This document shows positions 19,246 to 27,821 of a DNA stretch of 31,703 bases, piece after piece; positions within the stretch are counted from its first letter, which is position 1, and every line of letters begins with the position of its first letter. A model generated the notes under the pieces. The model made no database searches. It was not told the DNA's origin and saw only the letters and a program-made list of their open reading frames with translations. The position numbers were made by a program, and so were the translations under genes. The DNA lies in NCBI GenBank assembly GCA_016462625.1, contig JAEMSV010000044.1:1-31703 (forward strand), read 5' to 3'. The stretch comes from Solirubrobacteraceae bacterium (GTDB lineage: Bacteria > Actinomycetota > Thermoleophilia > Solirubrobacterales > Solirubrobacteraceae).

Positions 19246-19566
19246 GTGGCAGACGTCGAGCGGGCTCTGGAACAGTGGCGGGAAGGCGAGCAGCGGGTCG
19301 ACGCGCTCCCCGACGACCGCCTGCGCGGCCGCGCGCACGACATCGTCGCCAAGGCCCTGATCGAGCTCCGGCGGCGCCTCGGCGGCGCGTTCACGATCGA
19401 GGAGCTCGCCGACCTCTACGGCCAGGGCACGGACTGGCTGGTGCAGCTCGCCAGCGAGCTCGCGCCCGACGATCCGCAGCTGTGGGACCCCCGGCTCATC
19501 GCCGACGCGACGTTCGCGCGCTACGTCCGCAGTGCCCGCGACTTCGCGGGCGGCCGCATCCTCTAG
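19246..19566 (+). CDS. Small conserved-looking soluble hypothetical protein
   Basis: A 106-residue, mostly helical, acidic protein starting at GTG. It opens with VERALEQWREGEQRV and contains a helical core ELRRRLGGAFTIEELADLYGQGTDWLVQL. It has no signal peptide, membrane helix or Cys. I do not recognise a family. The pattern of charged helices is consistent with a small protein-interaction domain. It is convergent with the GNAT gene: both stop codons sit in the tetramer CTAG, overlapping by 4 bp, so neither can be extended or separately terminated by a hairpin. Confidence 0.8.
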   Translation: MADVERALEQWREGEQRVDALPDDRLRGRAHDIVAKALIELRRRLGGAFTIEELADLYGQGTDWLVQLASELAPDDPQLWDPRLIADATFARYVRSARDFAGGRIL

Positions 19567-20381
19567 CCGCCCTCGGGCACCGGCATCTGCCGGAAGAGCG
19601 CCGTACGGCCCACGGGGGCGTACCCGAGCGAGGCGTAGAGGTCCTTGGGCCAATCCTCGTCGTCGGCGACGATAAACAGGAGGTCCGGGTCGAGGTCGAG
19701 CCCTGCCTGGGTCGCTGCGGTCACCACAGCGCGCCCGTAGCCGCGTCTGCGCCACGGTTCGAGGACGACGACGTCCTCGACCTGGGCGACGCCCTCGTGG
19801 TGCCACAGACGGCAGTACGCGACGACCTCGTCGGCCTCGTGGACGGCGAACCAGCGATCTTCGACCCCGGACCCCGATTCGAGGTTGTGGCGCAGGACCT
19901 GCTCGGCCGACTCGGGGTCCTTGCCCCAGGGCTCGCTCGTCACGTACGCCGTGATCGCGGCCTGGATCGCACTCACGGTCGGCTCCTGGACGGGGACGGA
20001 CGGCGCCGGCAGGGTCGCCGGGCCGGTGTAGGCCATGACCAGCTCGACGTCGCGGTACCAGCCCGCCAGGTCGAAGGCGGGGGAGAGGCGCTGCCAGTCC
20101 TCCTCGTCGAGCACGGCGATCGCGCGGTGGTAGAGATCCTGCGGGGCCTGGTGCTCACGCGCCAAGGCGACGAGCCCGGCGAACGACGCGTCGGCCGCAT
20201 CGTTGATCCACAGGCGGTTGCGATTCCAGACCAGGTTCAGCTCCGGGTCGCTGAACAGCAGGCCGCCCGGGATCGGCTCGACCCGGCAGATGGCGCTGCG
20301 CGTCAGGCGCTCGAAGGCGAGCGCCTGCGCGAAGGCTGGATCGCGAGGGCGGCTACTCGTCGTCGTCGGAGGAGTCGTCAT
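19563..20381 (-). CDS. GNAT-family N-acetyltransferase
   Basis: A 272-residue acetyl-CoA-dependent acyltransferase. The C-terminal ~120 residues carry the GNAT fold: RWFAVHEADEVVAYCRLW, then VEDVVVLEPWRRRGYGRAVV, the acetyl-CoA pyrophosphate loop with R-R-x-G-Y-G, and LFIVADDEDWPKDLYASLGY. The N-terminal ~130 residues are a divergent half with LVWNRNRLWI and GWYRDVELVMAY, so the protein may be a double-GNAT type with only the second half retaining the loop. The substrate is unknown. The ATG at 20381 overlaps the end of the upstream gene by 29 bp on the same strand, implying co-transcription with translational coupling. Confidence 0.92.
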   Translation of the reverse strand: MTTPPTTTSSRPRDPAFAQALAFERLTRSAICRVEPIPGGLLFSDPELNLVWNRNRLWINDAADASFAGLVALAREHQAPQDLYHRAIAVLDEEDWQRLSPAFDLAGWYRDVELVMAYTGPATLPAPSVPVQEPTVSAIQAAITAYVTSEPWGKDPESAEQVLRHNLESGSGVEDRWFAVHEADEVVAYCRLWHHEGVAQVEDVVVLEPWRRRGYGRAVVTAATQAGLDLDPDLLFIVADDEDWPKDLYASLGYAPVGRTALFRQMPVPEGG

Positions 20382-20961
20382 CGGCGGGCGCCTCTCCGGC
20401 GCGGCGGATGATGATCTGCTCCTCTTCGACGATCACCTCGACCGGCCGGTGCCCGGCCCAGTGCTCGGCGTAGACCGCCGAATCGGCGACGCCCGGGTCC
20501 AGCCACAGGCCGTACCCCTCGTCACCGTGATCGAAGGTTCCCTCGAAGGTGGTCTCCGAACTCTTGCCGCGGCGACCGCGGCCTCCGCGACGCCCGCGGC
20601 GGCGCTTGCGCGCTCCGCTGTCGTCGTCGTCGGATTCCGGCTCGTCCTCGCCGGCAGCTTTTCGCGCAGCAGCCTCTTCGGCGAGACGCGCCTCTTCCTC
20701 CGCGCGAGCGGCCTCAGCGGCCTCGAGCTCGGCGGCGATGAGCGCGTCGTCTTCCGCACGGAGGTCGATCTCGTCGTCGAAATCGGCAGGTGAGGCACCG
20801 TTGGTGGCCTCCTCCGCGGGCGCGAGATCATTCTCGCGCTTGAAGGCTTCGATCTGCTGGACAGTGACTTCCAGCTGGTGCGCGATCCAGGCGTCCGTAC
20901 GGCCCTGGCGGACCCAGGCGCGGATCTGATTGAGGTGGGGGCGCAGTGAACGTCGTGGCAT
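20353..20961 (-). CDS. HTH-like N-terminus with highly charged linker and C-terminal beta domain
   Basis: A 202-residue protein in three parts. Residues about 1-45 look like a small helix-turn-helix (LNQIRAWVRQGRTDAWIAHQL, then VTVQQIEAFKREN). Residues about 55-130 form an extreme low-complexity stretch: an acidic Glu/Ala-rich helix, an Asp run, then a basic KRRRGRRGGRGRRGK patch that could bind nucleic acid. Residues about 135-190 form a compact domain (YGLWLDPGVADSAVYAEHW, VEVIVEEEQIIIRRAG). It ends in a poly-Asp tail. The ATG at 20961 is chosen because the HTH starts there and a TAGCCT -10 lies 11 nt upstream. A nucleic-acid-binding role is inference. It is divergent from csrA across 143 bp. 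Confidence 0.85.
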   Translation of the reverse strand: MPRRSLRPHLNQIRAWVRQGRTDAWIAHQLEVTVQQIEAFKRENDLAPAEEATNGASPADFDDEIDLRAEDDALIAAELEAAEAARAEEEARLAEEAAARKAAGEDEPESDDDDSGARKRRRGRRGGRGRRGKSSETTFEGTFDHGDEGYGLWLDPGVADSAVYAEHWAGHRPVEVIVEEEQIIIRRAGEAPADDDSSDDDE

Positions 20962-20972
20962 GACCCGGCCGG

Positions 20973-20978
20973 AGGCTA
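20973..20978 (-). promoter_or_regulatory. -10 hexamer TAGCCT (minus strand)
   Basis: It ends 11 nt before the ATG at 20961 and supports that start over longer readings. Confidence 0.45.
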
Positions 20979-21082
20979 CAAGAAAGGGCCCCCGGACCCG
21001 CCCGTCATCGGGCCGGTGCGCCGAAGTTCGGGTTTCCGAGTGTTTGCGAGGAAGCGTCGAACATGGTTGAGTAACGCGATCT

Positions 21083-21097
21083 GGCACGGGAGGTGCC
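21083..21097 (+). promoter_or_regulatory. Hairpin with GGA in the loop over the csrA Shine-Dalgarno
   Basis: GGCAC-GGGAG-GTGCC is a perfect 5-bp stem with a GGGAG loop. The GGGAGG (21088-21093) is also the only plausible Shine-Dalgarno for csrA, 11 nt before its ATG. CsrA proteins are known to bind GGA in hairpin loops, so this is a candidate site for translational autorepression. Confidence 0.6.
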
Positions 21098-21104
21098 CTA
21101 GTCC

Positions 21105-21332
21105 ATGCTCGTCCTCACACGCAAGTCCAATCAGTCCATCATGATCGGCGACGACATCGAGGTGTCGGTGCTCTCGATCATGGGGGAGAAGGTCCGGATC
21201 GGTATCCAGGCCCCGCGTGACATCCCCGTCTTCCGCAAAGAGGTCTACCTGGAGATCCAGGAAGAGCGGGAGAAGGTCTCAGCTCGCGTCGAGGTCGACG
21301 CCGCGCTCGAGAAGATGGGCCGCGGCGAGTAG
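21105..21332 (+). CDS. csrA: Carbon storage regulator CsrA (RsmA)
   Basis: A 75-residue dimeric RNA-binding protein that represses translation by occupying GGA-containing sites near ribosome binding sites. The family start [20 protein letters not shown] is intact, as is the RNA-contacting region [19 protein letters not shown] with the key C-terminal-strand Arg and the IPVFR motif. Length is slightly above the E. coli 61 because of a helical tail. In many bacteria csrA sits beside fliW and flagellar genes. None is in this window, so its targets here are unclear. Its own leader has a GGA-loop hairpin over the Shine-Dalgarno. It is convergent with a small membrane protein gene only 3 bp away. 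Confidence 0.97.
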   Translation: MLVLTRKSNQSIMIGDDIEVSVLSIMGEKVRIGIQAPRDIPVFRKEVYLEIQEEREKVSARVEVDAALEKMGRGE

Positions 21333-21335
21333 CCG

Positions 21336-21581
21336 CTAGCCCATCACGGTCAGCAGCGCCCACCACATCGCGAACGCCACCAGAACGGCGGTCGCGAGGA
21401 GCACGAGCACGAGCACCACGAAACGCAAGGTCCCCTTGCGGTGCGTGTCCTCGATCCGGCGGCGCTGGGTGCGCTGAATCGCCTGGCGGCGGAGCGCGTC
21501 GCGGCGAGCGCGGTCGGCCTCCGCGGCTGCGGCGAATCGGGCTTCGAAGTCGGCGGACGACTCGCGAATCTTGGTTGCCAT
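21336..21581 (-). CDS. Small single-pass membrane protein
   Basis: An 81-residue protein. The first ~50 residues are a highly charged helix rich in Arg and Ala (FEARFAAAAEADRARRD, then RRQAIQRTQRRRIEDTHRKG). One transmembrane helix follows (about 53-78, LRFVVLVLVLLATAVLVAFAMWW). The positive-inside rule places the charged N-terminus in the cytosol. The function is unknown. A TACCCT -10 lies 8 nt before the ATG. The 3' end abuts csrA in convergent orientation with a 3-bp gap. Confidence 0.82.
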   Translation of the reverse strand: MATKIRESSADFEARFAAAAEADRARRDALRRQAIQRTQRRRIEDTHRKGTLRFVVLVLVLLATAVLVAFAMWWALLTVMG

Positions 21582-21589
21582 CGGTTATG

Positions 21590-21595
21590 AGGGTA
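21590..21595 (-). promoter_or_regulatory. -10 hexamer TACCCT (minus strand)
   Basis: It ends 8 nt before the ATG at 21581, in the 34-bp gap behind the TetR stop. Confidence 0.5.
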
Positions 21596-21615
21596 TCGCG
21601 ATTTCGGTCTGATCT

Positions 21616-22188
21616 TCAGCTCGGGGGCGCGACTCCGCGCACGAACGCGCGAAGCGCACCGCGCCCATCGGGGTCGCGACGCCCGGCCTCGAGCTCGCCC
21701 AGAGCCACCTCCGCGACCATGCTGACCAGCAGGCGGGCGGAGGCTCCCGGGTAGTCGACCCCGAGCTGCTGCAGCTCCGGTTCGGCCGCTGCCGCGAACC
21801 CGACGTGCCGGGCTGCGGCCACCTCGGCGAGCACGCCGTCGGTGCGCGCCTCGAGCAGCAGTGCCTTGACGGACAGGTCGCGCAGGCACGCGTCGAGGTA
21901 GGCCTCGATGCTCGCCCACAGCCGCGGTTCGCCGGGTTCGGCGTCCGCCTGCGCCGCGGCGACCGCGGCGTCGATCCGGTCATAGAACCGGGTGTGCAGT
22001 GCGCGGATGAACGCATCCCGACCTCCGAAGTGGAGGTAGAAGGTGCCCTTCGCGACGCCCGCCTGCGCGGTCACCCGGCTGATGCTCATTGCCGCGAGGC
22101 CGCCCGAGGCAGCGAGCGTCTCGCCGGCCTCGAGGAGCGCCTCACGCGTGCGCTGGGCGGGGGAGAGGCCGACGGCGGAGGCGTCCAT
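21616..22188 (-). CDS. TetR-family repressor divergent from an alpha/beta hydrolase
   Basis: A 190-residue regulator. The DNA-binding domain (about 12-62) reads REALLEAGETLAASGG, then MSISRVTAQAGVAKGTFYLHFGGRDAFI, the normal TetR pattern. The C-terminal domain (about 70-185) is helical with an ELQQLGVDYPGASARLLVSM segment close to that of other TetR dimer domains. It is divergently transcribed from the hydrolase gene across 79 bp that contain two copies of an ATGACCG palindrome. By standard TetR logic it should repress both itself and the hydrolase, with an inducer that is perhaps the hydrolase substrate. Confidence 0.94.
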   Translation of the reverse strand: MDASAVGLSPAQRTREALLEAGETLAASGGLAAMSISRVTAQAGVAKGTFYLHFGGRDAFIRALHTRFYDRIDAAVAAAQADAEPGEPRLWASIEAYLDACLRDLSVKALLLEARTDGVLAEVAAARHVGFAAAAEPELQQLGVDYPGASARLLVSMVAEVALGELEAGRRDPDGRGALRAFVRGVAPPS

Positions 22189-22196
22189 GGGGCTTC

Positions 22197-22202
22197 ATGG
22201 TA
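22197..22202 (-). promoter_or_regulatory. -10 hexamer TACCAT of the TetR gene (minus strand)
   Basis: It ends 8 nt before the ATG at 22188. Operator 1 covers its -35 region. Confidence 0.5.
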
Positions 22203-22208
22203 GACGGA

Positions 22209-22224
22209 ATGACCGCATGGTCAT
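22209..22224. promoter_or_regulatory. TetR operator 1
   Basis: ATGACCGCATGGTCAT, an inverted repeat of ATGACC with one asymmetry in the centre. It lies between the TetR -10 and its -35, and next to the -35-like TGGTCA of the hydrolase promoter. Confidence 0.75.
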
Positions 22225-22227
22225 AAT

Positions 22228-22243
22228 ATGACCGCACGGTCAT
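22228..22243. promoter_or_regulatory. TetR operator 2
   Basis: ATGACCGCACGGTCAT, a perfect palindrome apart from the centre (ATGACCG/CGGTCAT). It starts 19 bp after operator 1 and fills the spacer of the hydrolase promoter TGGTCA-N17-CATATT (22218-22246). Confidence 0.8.
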
Positions 22244-22267
22244 ATTGCGTCCGAGAAGGAGCCGGTC

Positions 22268-23089
22268 ATGCCCCAGGTCGAAACCCGCAGCGGTGCCATC
22301 GCCTACCGAGAGCAGGGAAGCGGCCCGCCTGTCGTCCTGCTCCCGTCGGGAGCGCACACGATGCGCGACTTCGACCCGATCGCCCCGGCGCTCGCCGGCT
22401 ACCGCACGATCGCGATCGACTGGCCCGGCCACGGCGCGTCCGGCCCGCCGGCCGACGGGGCCGCGTCGCCCACGGGCTTCGCCGATGCCGCGGAGGACGT
22501 CGTCGCCGAGCTGGCGCCGGAGGGTGCCGTCGTCCTCGGCAACTCCGTCGGCGGCTTCTCGGCCGCCCGGATGGCAATCCGGCGGCCCGAGCTCGTCCGC
22601 GCGCTGGTGCTGGTCGATACGGGCGGGTTCCTTCCGAGGAGCCTCCAGGTGCGCGCGTTCTGCGCGGTCATGGGCCGTCCCGCGCTCCTGCGCCGGATCT
22701 ATCCGCAGTTCGCGACCCGCTACATGCGCGCGCAGCGCGCCGAGGACCGGCACATCCTGGAGGCGACGCTCGCCGACATGCGCGATCCGACGCTCGTCCA
22801 GACCGTGGCGTCCCTGTGGCGTGGGTTCGCGGGCCCCGAGCATGACCTCCGCGCCGACATCGGGCGGATCACGGCGCCCACGCTCGTCGTGTGGGGGACG
22901 AAGGATCCGGTCATCCCGGTGAAGGTCGGTCGCGAGATCGCGGCCCAGCTGCCGGACGCCCGCATGCTCGAGTTCCCGACCGGCCACGTGCCGTTCGCCT
23001 CGGCGCCCGAGGCATTCGGCACCGCGCTGCGGGGCTTCCTGACCGAGGTGCTCGCGGAGGCGCCCGCGAGGGACGCGGTCAGCCTATGA
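22268..23089 (+). CDS. Alpha/beta-fold hydrolase
   Basis: A 273-residue cytosolic hydrolase. The fold starts with PPVVLLPSGAHTMRDFDPI (oxyanion-region HG-like turn) and YRTIAIDWPGHGAS. The nucleophile elbow is GNSVGG with S93. The acid is D213 in VWGTKDPVIP, and the catalytic His is H240 in TGHVPFASAPE, giving a complete Ser-Asp-His triad. Likely reactions are ester, lactone or haloalkane-type hydrolysis; with a Ser nucleophile, esterase/lactonase is favoured. A good Shine-Dalgarno AAGGAG sits 8 nt before the ATG. It is controlled from a promoter containing two TetR operators, which suggests induction by a xenobiotic or signalling ester. Its end overlaps the SNase-like gene's end by 6 bp. Confidence 0.93.
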   Translation: MPQVETRSGAIAYREQGSGPPVVLLPSGAHTMRDFDPIAPALAGYRTIAIDWPGHGASGPPADGAASPTGFADAAEDVVAELAPEGAVVLGNSVGGFSAARMAIRRPELVRALVLVDTGGFLPRSLQVRAFCAVMGRPALLRRIYPQFATRYMRAQRAEDRHILEATLADMRDPTLVQTVASLWRGFAGPEHDLRADIGRITAPTLVVWGTKDPVIPVKVGREIAAQLPDARMLEFPTGHVPFASAPEAFGTALRGFLTEVLAEAPARDAVSL

Positions 23090-23587
23090 GCAGGCGCGCC
23101 ATAGTCCCCGGTCGGCCTCGCGCGCCGAGGCCGCCAGGTCCCGGAAGTCCTCGGCGTGGGCGACGTTCGGGGGGATCGTGAGGGGCGTGGCGTATCCCTC
23201 GCGGACGAGCGCTTCGTTGACGAACAGGCCGTCGCGCTCGCGGTAGACGTAGGCCAGGAGGCGGCCGTAGCGGTCCCGCTCCTCGGCGTCGGTCTCGAGC
23301 CGGACCTCTTCGTCGGCGACCAGCTCCGCGTTGCGCGCCGACGCGGCCTTCGCGTAGCACTGGACCGGCTTGCTCGGGTGCACCGATTCGGGGGTGTCGA
23401 CACCGATGTAGCGGACCTTCTCCTTCACGCCCGAGGGCAGCATCACGTGGATCGTGTCGCCGTCGACGACGCGGACCACGCGACCAGTCCCCGCGGAGAC
23501 CGGGTCGGCACCACCCGAGAACGCCGTGGTGCCGCCGCCGATGGCGAGGGCCACGACGATGAGCAGAACGAGAAAGCGCCCGGACAT
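23084..23587 (-). CDS. Secreted thermonuclease (SNase)-family nuclease
   Basis: A 167-residue exported nuclease of the staphylococcal nuclease fold. The N-terminal helix (about 4-20, [16 protein letters not shown]) is a signal peptide or anchor. The catalytic pattern is intact: VVDGDTIHV (D42, D44), RYIGVDTPE (Arg, Asp and Glu of the active site), and [13 protein letters not shown] containing the second catalytic Arg. A closing [11 protein letters not shown] is typical. One Cys pair (QCYAK and the C-terminal WRAC) may form a disulfide outside the cell. Starting at 23587 removes 12 residues of non-signal-like sequence. It would degrade extracellular DNA/RNA in a Ca2+-dependent way. Whether the final target is nutrient or competitor DNA is unknown. 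Confidence 0.93.
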   Translation of the reverse strand: MSGRFLVLLIVVALAIGGGTTAFSGGADPVSAGTGRVVRVVDGDTIHVMLPSGVKEKVRYIGVDTPESVHPSKPVQCYAKAASARNAELVADEEVRLETDAEERDRYGRLLAYVYRERDGLFVNEALVREGYATPLTIPPNVAHAEDFRDLAASAREADRGLWRACS

Positions 23588-23593
23588 GCCCCC

Positions 23594-23599
23594 AACGTA
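23594..23599 (-). promoter_or_regulatory. -10 hexamer TACGTT (minus strand)
   Basis: It ends 6 nt before the ATG at 23587 and favours that start over the upstream one at 23623. Confidence 0.4.
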
Positions 23600-23638
23600 G
23601 GAGGCGCGCCGGGCGCTGTGCACAGGTTGTTGCGGTCT

Positions 23639-24718
<1,080 letters not shown>

Positions 24719-24723
24719 CCTCC
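24719..24723 (-). promoter_or_regulatory. GGAGG Shine-Dalgarno abutting the aldolase ATG
   Basis: GGAGG touches the ATG at 24718 but is 6 nt from the GTG at 24712. It favours initiation at the GTG. Confidence 0.5.
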
Positions 24724-24786
24724 AGATGATCAAGTCTCGCTTGGTTTCTCCGCCGAAGTCTACGTAGGGAAGGCCGATCCGGCGGG

Positions 24787-24792
24787 TACGCT
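24787..24792 (+). promoter_or_regulatory. -10 hexamer TACGCT
   Basis: It ends 10 nt before the ATG at 24803, in the 84-bp divergent gap with the aldolase gene. The gap also holds a TACGTAGACT block suited as a -10 for the minus-strand gene. Confidence 0.4.
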
Positions 24793-24802
24793 GCCCACCG
24801 GA

Positions 24803-25924
24803 ATGGAGCACCACTTCAGCGGCCCGAGCTATTCCCTGGGCGTCGAGGAAGAGCTGATGATCGTCGACGGGGAGACGTACGACCTCGTCAACGCCATCGA
24901 GACGCTCCTCCACGACGACGGTGAGAGCGCCGGAACCGACGTCCCGGGGGCGATCAAGCCCGAGCTCATGGAGTCCGTCCTGGAGATCTCCACGGAGCCG
25001 TGCGCGAACGTCGACGAGACCGACGCGCAGCTGCGCGCGCTTCGCGGCGAGGCGCGGGACCGCGCCGTCGCGCACGGCTGGACGATCGGATCCGCCGGCA
25101 CGCATCCGTTCGCGATGTGGGAGGACCAGCGGATCGTGGGCCGCGACCGCTATCGCGACCTCATCAGCGCGCTGCGCTTCGTCGCGCGGCAGGAGCTGAT
25201 CTTCGGGATGCACGTCCACGTCGGCGTCGACGACCCCGACAAGGCGATCCACGTCGCCGACGGGATCCGGGTCCATCTGCCGGTGCTGCTGGCCCTGAGC
25301 TGCAACTCGCCGTTCTGGCGCGCCGACCAGACGGGGATGCTCTCCACGCGGACGCCGATCTTCCGCGCGTTTCCCCGGGTCGGCATGCCGCCGGCCTACG
25401 GGAACTGGGACGGATTCCAGCGCGAGATCGACTTCATGGTCCGCAGCGGCGTCATCGAGGACTACACCTACCTCTGGTACGACGTCCGGCCCCACCCGAA
25501 GTTCGGGACCGTCGAGATCCGGGTCTGCGACTCCCAGACGCGCGTCGAGCACACGAGCGCGCTGACCGCCCTGATCCAGGCGATGGTCAAGGAGCTCTCC
25601 GAGCACTTCGACGCGGGAACGCCGCTGGGCCGGTATCCCTGGCAGATGCTCGACGAGAACAAGTGGCTCGCCGCGCGGCACGGGCTCGACGGCTGGCTCG
25701 TCGATCTCCCGAGCAGCGAGAAGGTCATGACGCGGGACCTCGCCCGGCGCCTCGTCGAGCGGCTGCGCCCGCACGCGCAGGACCTCGGCGGGGACCGCCA
25801 TCTCGAGGGCATCGAGGACCTGATCGAGCGCGGGAACGGCGCGTCCCGACAGGTCCTGATCTACGAGACGAACCACGACCTCGGCGAGGTCATGGCCGAG
25901 ATCGTCGCCGTCAGCGCCGCATAG
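24803..25924 (+). CDS. YbdK-type carboxylate-amine ligase (GCS2 family)
   Basis: A 373-residue ATP-dependent ligase of the glutamate-cysteine ligase 2 superfamily. Diagnostic motifs are [13 protein letters not shown] at the N-terminus, [56 protein letters not shown], the [21 protein letters not shown] loop and [21 protein letters not shown]. YbdK proteins have weak glutamate-cysteine ligase activity in vitro. In actinobacteria, relatives serve in other thiol or peptide pathways, so the substrate is open. It starts 84 bp from the divergent aldolase gene, with a -10 (TACGCT) 10 nt before the ATG. Confidence 0.95.
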   Translation: MEHHFSGPSYSLGVEEELMIVDGETYDLVNAIETLLHDDGESAGTDVPGAIKPELMESVLEISTEPCANVDETDAQLRALRGEARDRAVAHGWTIGSAGTHPFAMWEDQRIVGRDRYRDLISALRFVARQELIFGMHVHVGVDDPDKAIHVADGIRVHLPVLLALSCNSPFWRADQTGMLSTRTPIFRAFPRVGMPPAYGNWDGFQREIDFMVRSGVIEDYTYLWYDVRPHPKFGTVEIRVCDSQTRVEHTSALTALIQAMVKELSEHFDAGTPLGRYPWQMLDENKWLAARHGLDGWLVDLPSSEKVMTRDLARRLVERLRPHAQDLGGDRHLEGIEDLIERGNGASRQVLIYETNHDLGEVMAEIVAVSAA

Positions 25925-25950
25925 CGGTCCGTCCGCACCCCACCGCCTCG

Positions 25951-25956
25951 TATGAT
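25951..25956 (+). promoter_or_regulatory. -10 hexamer TATGAT
   Basis: It ends 9 nt before the ATG at 25966. This is the closest match to TATAAT among the leaderless-type promoters here. Confidence 0.5.
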
Positions 25957-25965
25957 CGATGGACC

Positions 25966-26736
25966 ATGTCCAGCCCCGACCTGTTCGTGGTCTGCAAGAG
26001 CTGCGGGTCGGAAGTCAGCCCGTATGTCACCGAGTGCCCTTACTGCGGCACCCGGCTGCGCAAGCGGGCCCCGAAGATCGAGCGCGACGGCGGCGTTCCC
26101 AAGCCGCCGAAGCCACCGCGCTTCGGGCGCAAGCCCCGCCAGGCCGACTCACCGCGGCTGAGCAAGCTGCGCGCGGGGGAGATCCCCGGGATCCGGGCCG
26201 AGCGGACCGAGCGGCCGTGGGCGACGATTCTGCTGGTCGCGCTGTCGCTGGGCGTGTGGCTGTCCCTCGTCTTCGTCCTCGACGCCGACCTGATGATCCT
26301 GTCGTTGTCGGGCGACCCGTGGCGCTTCGTCACGGCGCCGTTCGTGAACACCGGGACGGGCGCGCAGTTCGCGGCCGTCGTGGGCATCGGGCTGTACGGC
26401 TGGCTGCTCGAGCGCCGCATCGGGCCCGTCGGCGTGATCGTGATCTTCTTCCTGTGCGGCACCGGTGGCCTGGTGGCCGCGGAGGCGCTCGGCACGGAGG
26501 GCGCGCTGTTCGGCAGCCAGGGCGCCTCGCTCGGCCTGCTGGCCGCCTGGACGGTTCCGCAGCTGATCAACCGCCGCCGCGGCTACGACGACGAGAGCGA
26601 CCTGCTCGGGACGGCCGTCATCGCGGTGGTGCTGCTGGTCGCGCCGTGGGGCTCGTACGCCAGCGTGCTCGCCGGCGTCATCGGTGGCCTGATCGGCGCG
26701 CTCTGCGGTCTGATCATCGCGACCGCACGCCGGTAA
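25966..26736 (+). CDS. Zinc-ribbon rhomboid-like membrane protein, probably catalytically inactive
   Basis: A 256-residue protein. A zinc ribbon at the N-terminus has CKSC (C10, C13) and CPYC (C24, C27). A basic, Pro-rich linker follows (about 30-80), then a rhomboid-like membrane domain of about six helices: first helix [18 protein letters not shown], the family's turn [13 protein letters not shown], and a GxSG-region segment [13 protein letters not shown]. Rhomboid proteases cut within membranes with a Ser-His pair. Here the Ser position of GxSG is Q185, and the last helix ([16 protein letters not shown]) lacks the catalytic His, so protease activity is unlikely. S188 is three residues out of register with the usual nucleophile. 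A pseudo-rhomboid chaperone or trafficking role is inference. Confidence 0.85.
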   Translation: MSSPDLFVVCKSCGSEVSPYVTECPYCGTRLRKRAPKIERDGGVPKPPKPPRFGRKPRQADSPRLSKLRAGEIPGIRAERTERPWATILLVALSLGVWLSLVFVLDADLMILSLSGDPWRFVTAPFVNTGTGAQFAAVVGIGLYGWLLERRIGPVGVIVIFFLCGTGGLVAAEALGTEGALFGSQGASLGLLAAWTVPQLINRRRGYDDESDLLGTAVIAVVLLVAPWGSYASVLAGVIGGLIGALCGLIIATARR

Positions 26737-26755
26737 GGCGACGTCGATCGGCGGA

Positions 26756-26761
26756 TAGGCT
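26756..26761 (+). promoter_or_regulatory. -10 hexamer TAGGCT
   Basis: It ends 6 nt before the GTG at 26768, 19 nt after the preceding stop. Confidence 0.45.
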
Positions 26762-26767
26762 CTCGGT

Positions 26768-27130
26768 GTGTCCGAGCGCCCTTCGTATTCCGCCGAGCAG
26801 GTCGACGCCGCCGTCGAGGCGCTGACCTCCCCTGGCGCGCTCGATCACGCCCAGGAGGTCGTCACCCACGCCGCGCCCTCGCTCCAGCGCGTCCTCAACG
26901 AGGCGCTGCACCAGGGCGGGTACTTCGGCGAGGCGTACGAGCAGCAGGTCCGCCAGGCCGTCGATGCCGACGACATCATCGAGCGCGACACCGCGATGCG
27001 GTTGCTTCTGGCTGAGGAGTCCCGGCTGGCGATGCTGGTCGGCGTGACCGTCGGCTTCGAGCTGGCCCGCGAGCTAGCCAACCCCACCGGCACGGACGCC
27101 GCCCCCGACCCGCGACCCGCAGGAGACTGA
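26768..27130 (+). CDS. Small soluble hypothetical protein
   Basis: A 120-residue acidic protein starting at GTG. It is mostly helical: AEQVDAAVEALTSPGALDHAQ, SLQRVLNEALHQGGYFGEAYEQQV, then DDIIERDTAMRLLLAEESRLAML and VTVGFELARELAN. It has no Cys, signal or membrane helix. I do not recognise the family. The tail is Asp/Pro-rich and likely disordered. The MBL-fold hydrolase gene begins 8 bp downstream with a Shine-Dalgarno AGGAGA inside this gene's end, so the two are almost certainly one operon. Confidence 0.8.
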   Translation: MSERPSYSAEQVDAAVEALTSPGALDHAQEVVTHAAPSLQRVLNEALHQGGYFGEAYEQQVRQAVDADDIIERDTAMRLLLAEESRLAMLVGVTVGFELARELANPTGTDAAPDPRPAGD

Positions 27131-27137
27131 CCACCCG

Positions 27138-27821
27138 ATGCAGATTCGCTACCTCGGCCACTCCGCCTTCGAGCTGACCTCCGGCCACACCACCGTCCTG
27201 GTCGACCCGTTCCTCACCGGGAACCCGAAGGCCGCTGCCGCCGCCGCGGACCTCCAGGCCGACGCCATCCTGCTCACGCACGGCCACTCCGACCACTACG
27301 GCGACACCGTCGACATCGCCAAGCGCACGGGGGCGACCGTGCTCGCGATCGTGGAGCTGGCCGGCGACGTCGCCGCGCAGCTGCCCGAGGGCCACGACGT
27401 GCGCGATCCGAACCTCGGCGGCACGGTCGCGTTCGACTGGGGCTGGGTCCGCCTCGTGCCCGCATGGCACACCGGCACGTCGCCGAACGGCACGGTCCAC
27501 ACGCCAGCGGGCCTGGTCATCAACTTCGGTGGCAAGACGATCTACCACGTGGGCGACACGGCGCTGTTCAGCGATCTGGCGCTGCCGGGCAACCGCGATG
27601 CGCTCGACGTCGCGCTCGTCCCGATCGGCGGCCATTACACGATGGACCGCCACGACGCGGTGGAGGCCGTGAAGCTCATCGGCGCTCCGACGATCGTGCC
27701 GGTGCACTACGACACGTTCCCGCCGATCGAGACCGACGCTGCGGCCTTCAAGGCGGACGTCGAGGCGCACACGTCGTCGAAGGTCGCGATCCTCGCGCCC
27801 GGAGAGAGCCTGGAGCCATGA
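27138..27821 (+). CDS. UPF0173-type metal-dependent hydrolase (metallo-beta-lactamase fold)
   Basis: A 227-residue cytosolic metallohydrolase. It begins IRYLGHSAFELTSGHTTVLVDPFLTGNP, the UPF0173/YtkL signature. The metal site is LTHGHSDHYGD, i.e. HxHxDH with H48, H50, D52 and H53. Further ligands are in VRLVPAWHTG (His), IYHVGDTALFSD (Asp) and IVPVHYDTFPPIE (His). Two metals, probably Zn or Mn, are expected. The physiological substrate of this family is not known; close MBL relatives cleave phosphoester or lactone bonds. It ends in an ATGA overlap with the next gene, so the pair is translationally coupled. Confidence 0.95.
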   Translation: MQIRYLGHSAFELTSGHTTVLVDPFLTGNPKAAAAAADLQADAILLTHGHSDHYGDTVDIAKRTGATVLAIVELAGDVAAQLPEGHDVRDPNLGGTVAFDWGWVRLVPAWHTGTSPNGTVHTPAGLVINFGGKTIYHVGDTALFSDLALPGNRDALDVALVPIGGHYTMDRHDAVEAVKLIGAPTIVPVHYDTFPPIETDAAAFKADVEAHTSSKVAILAPGESLEP

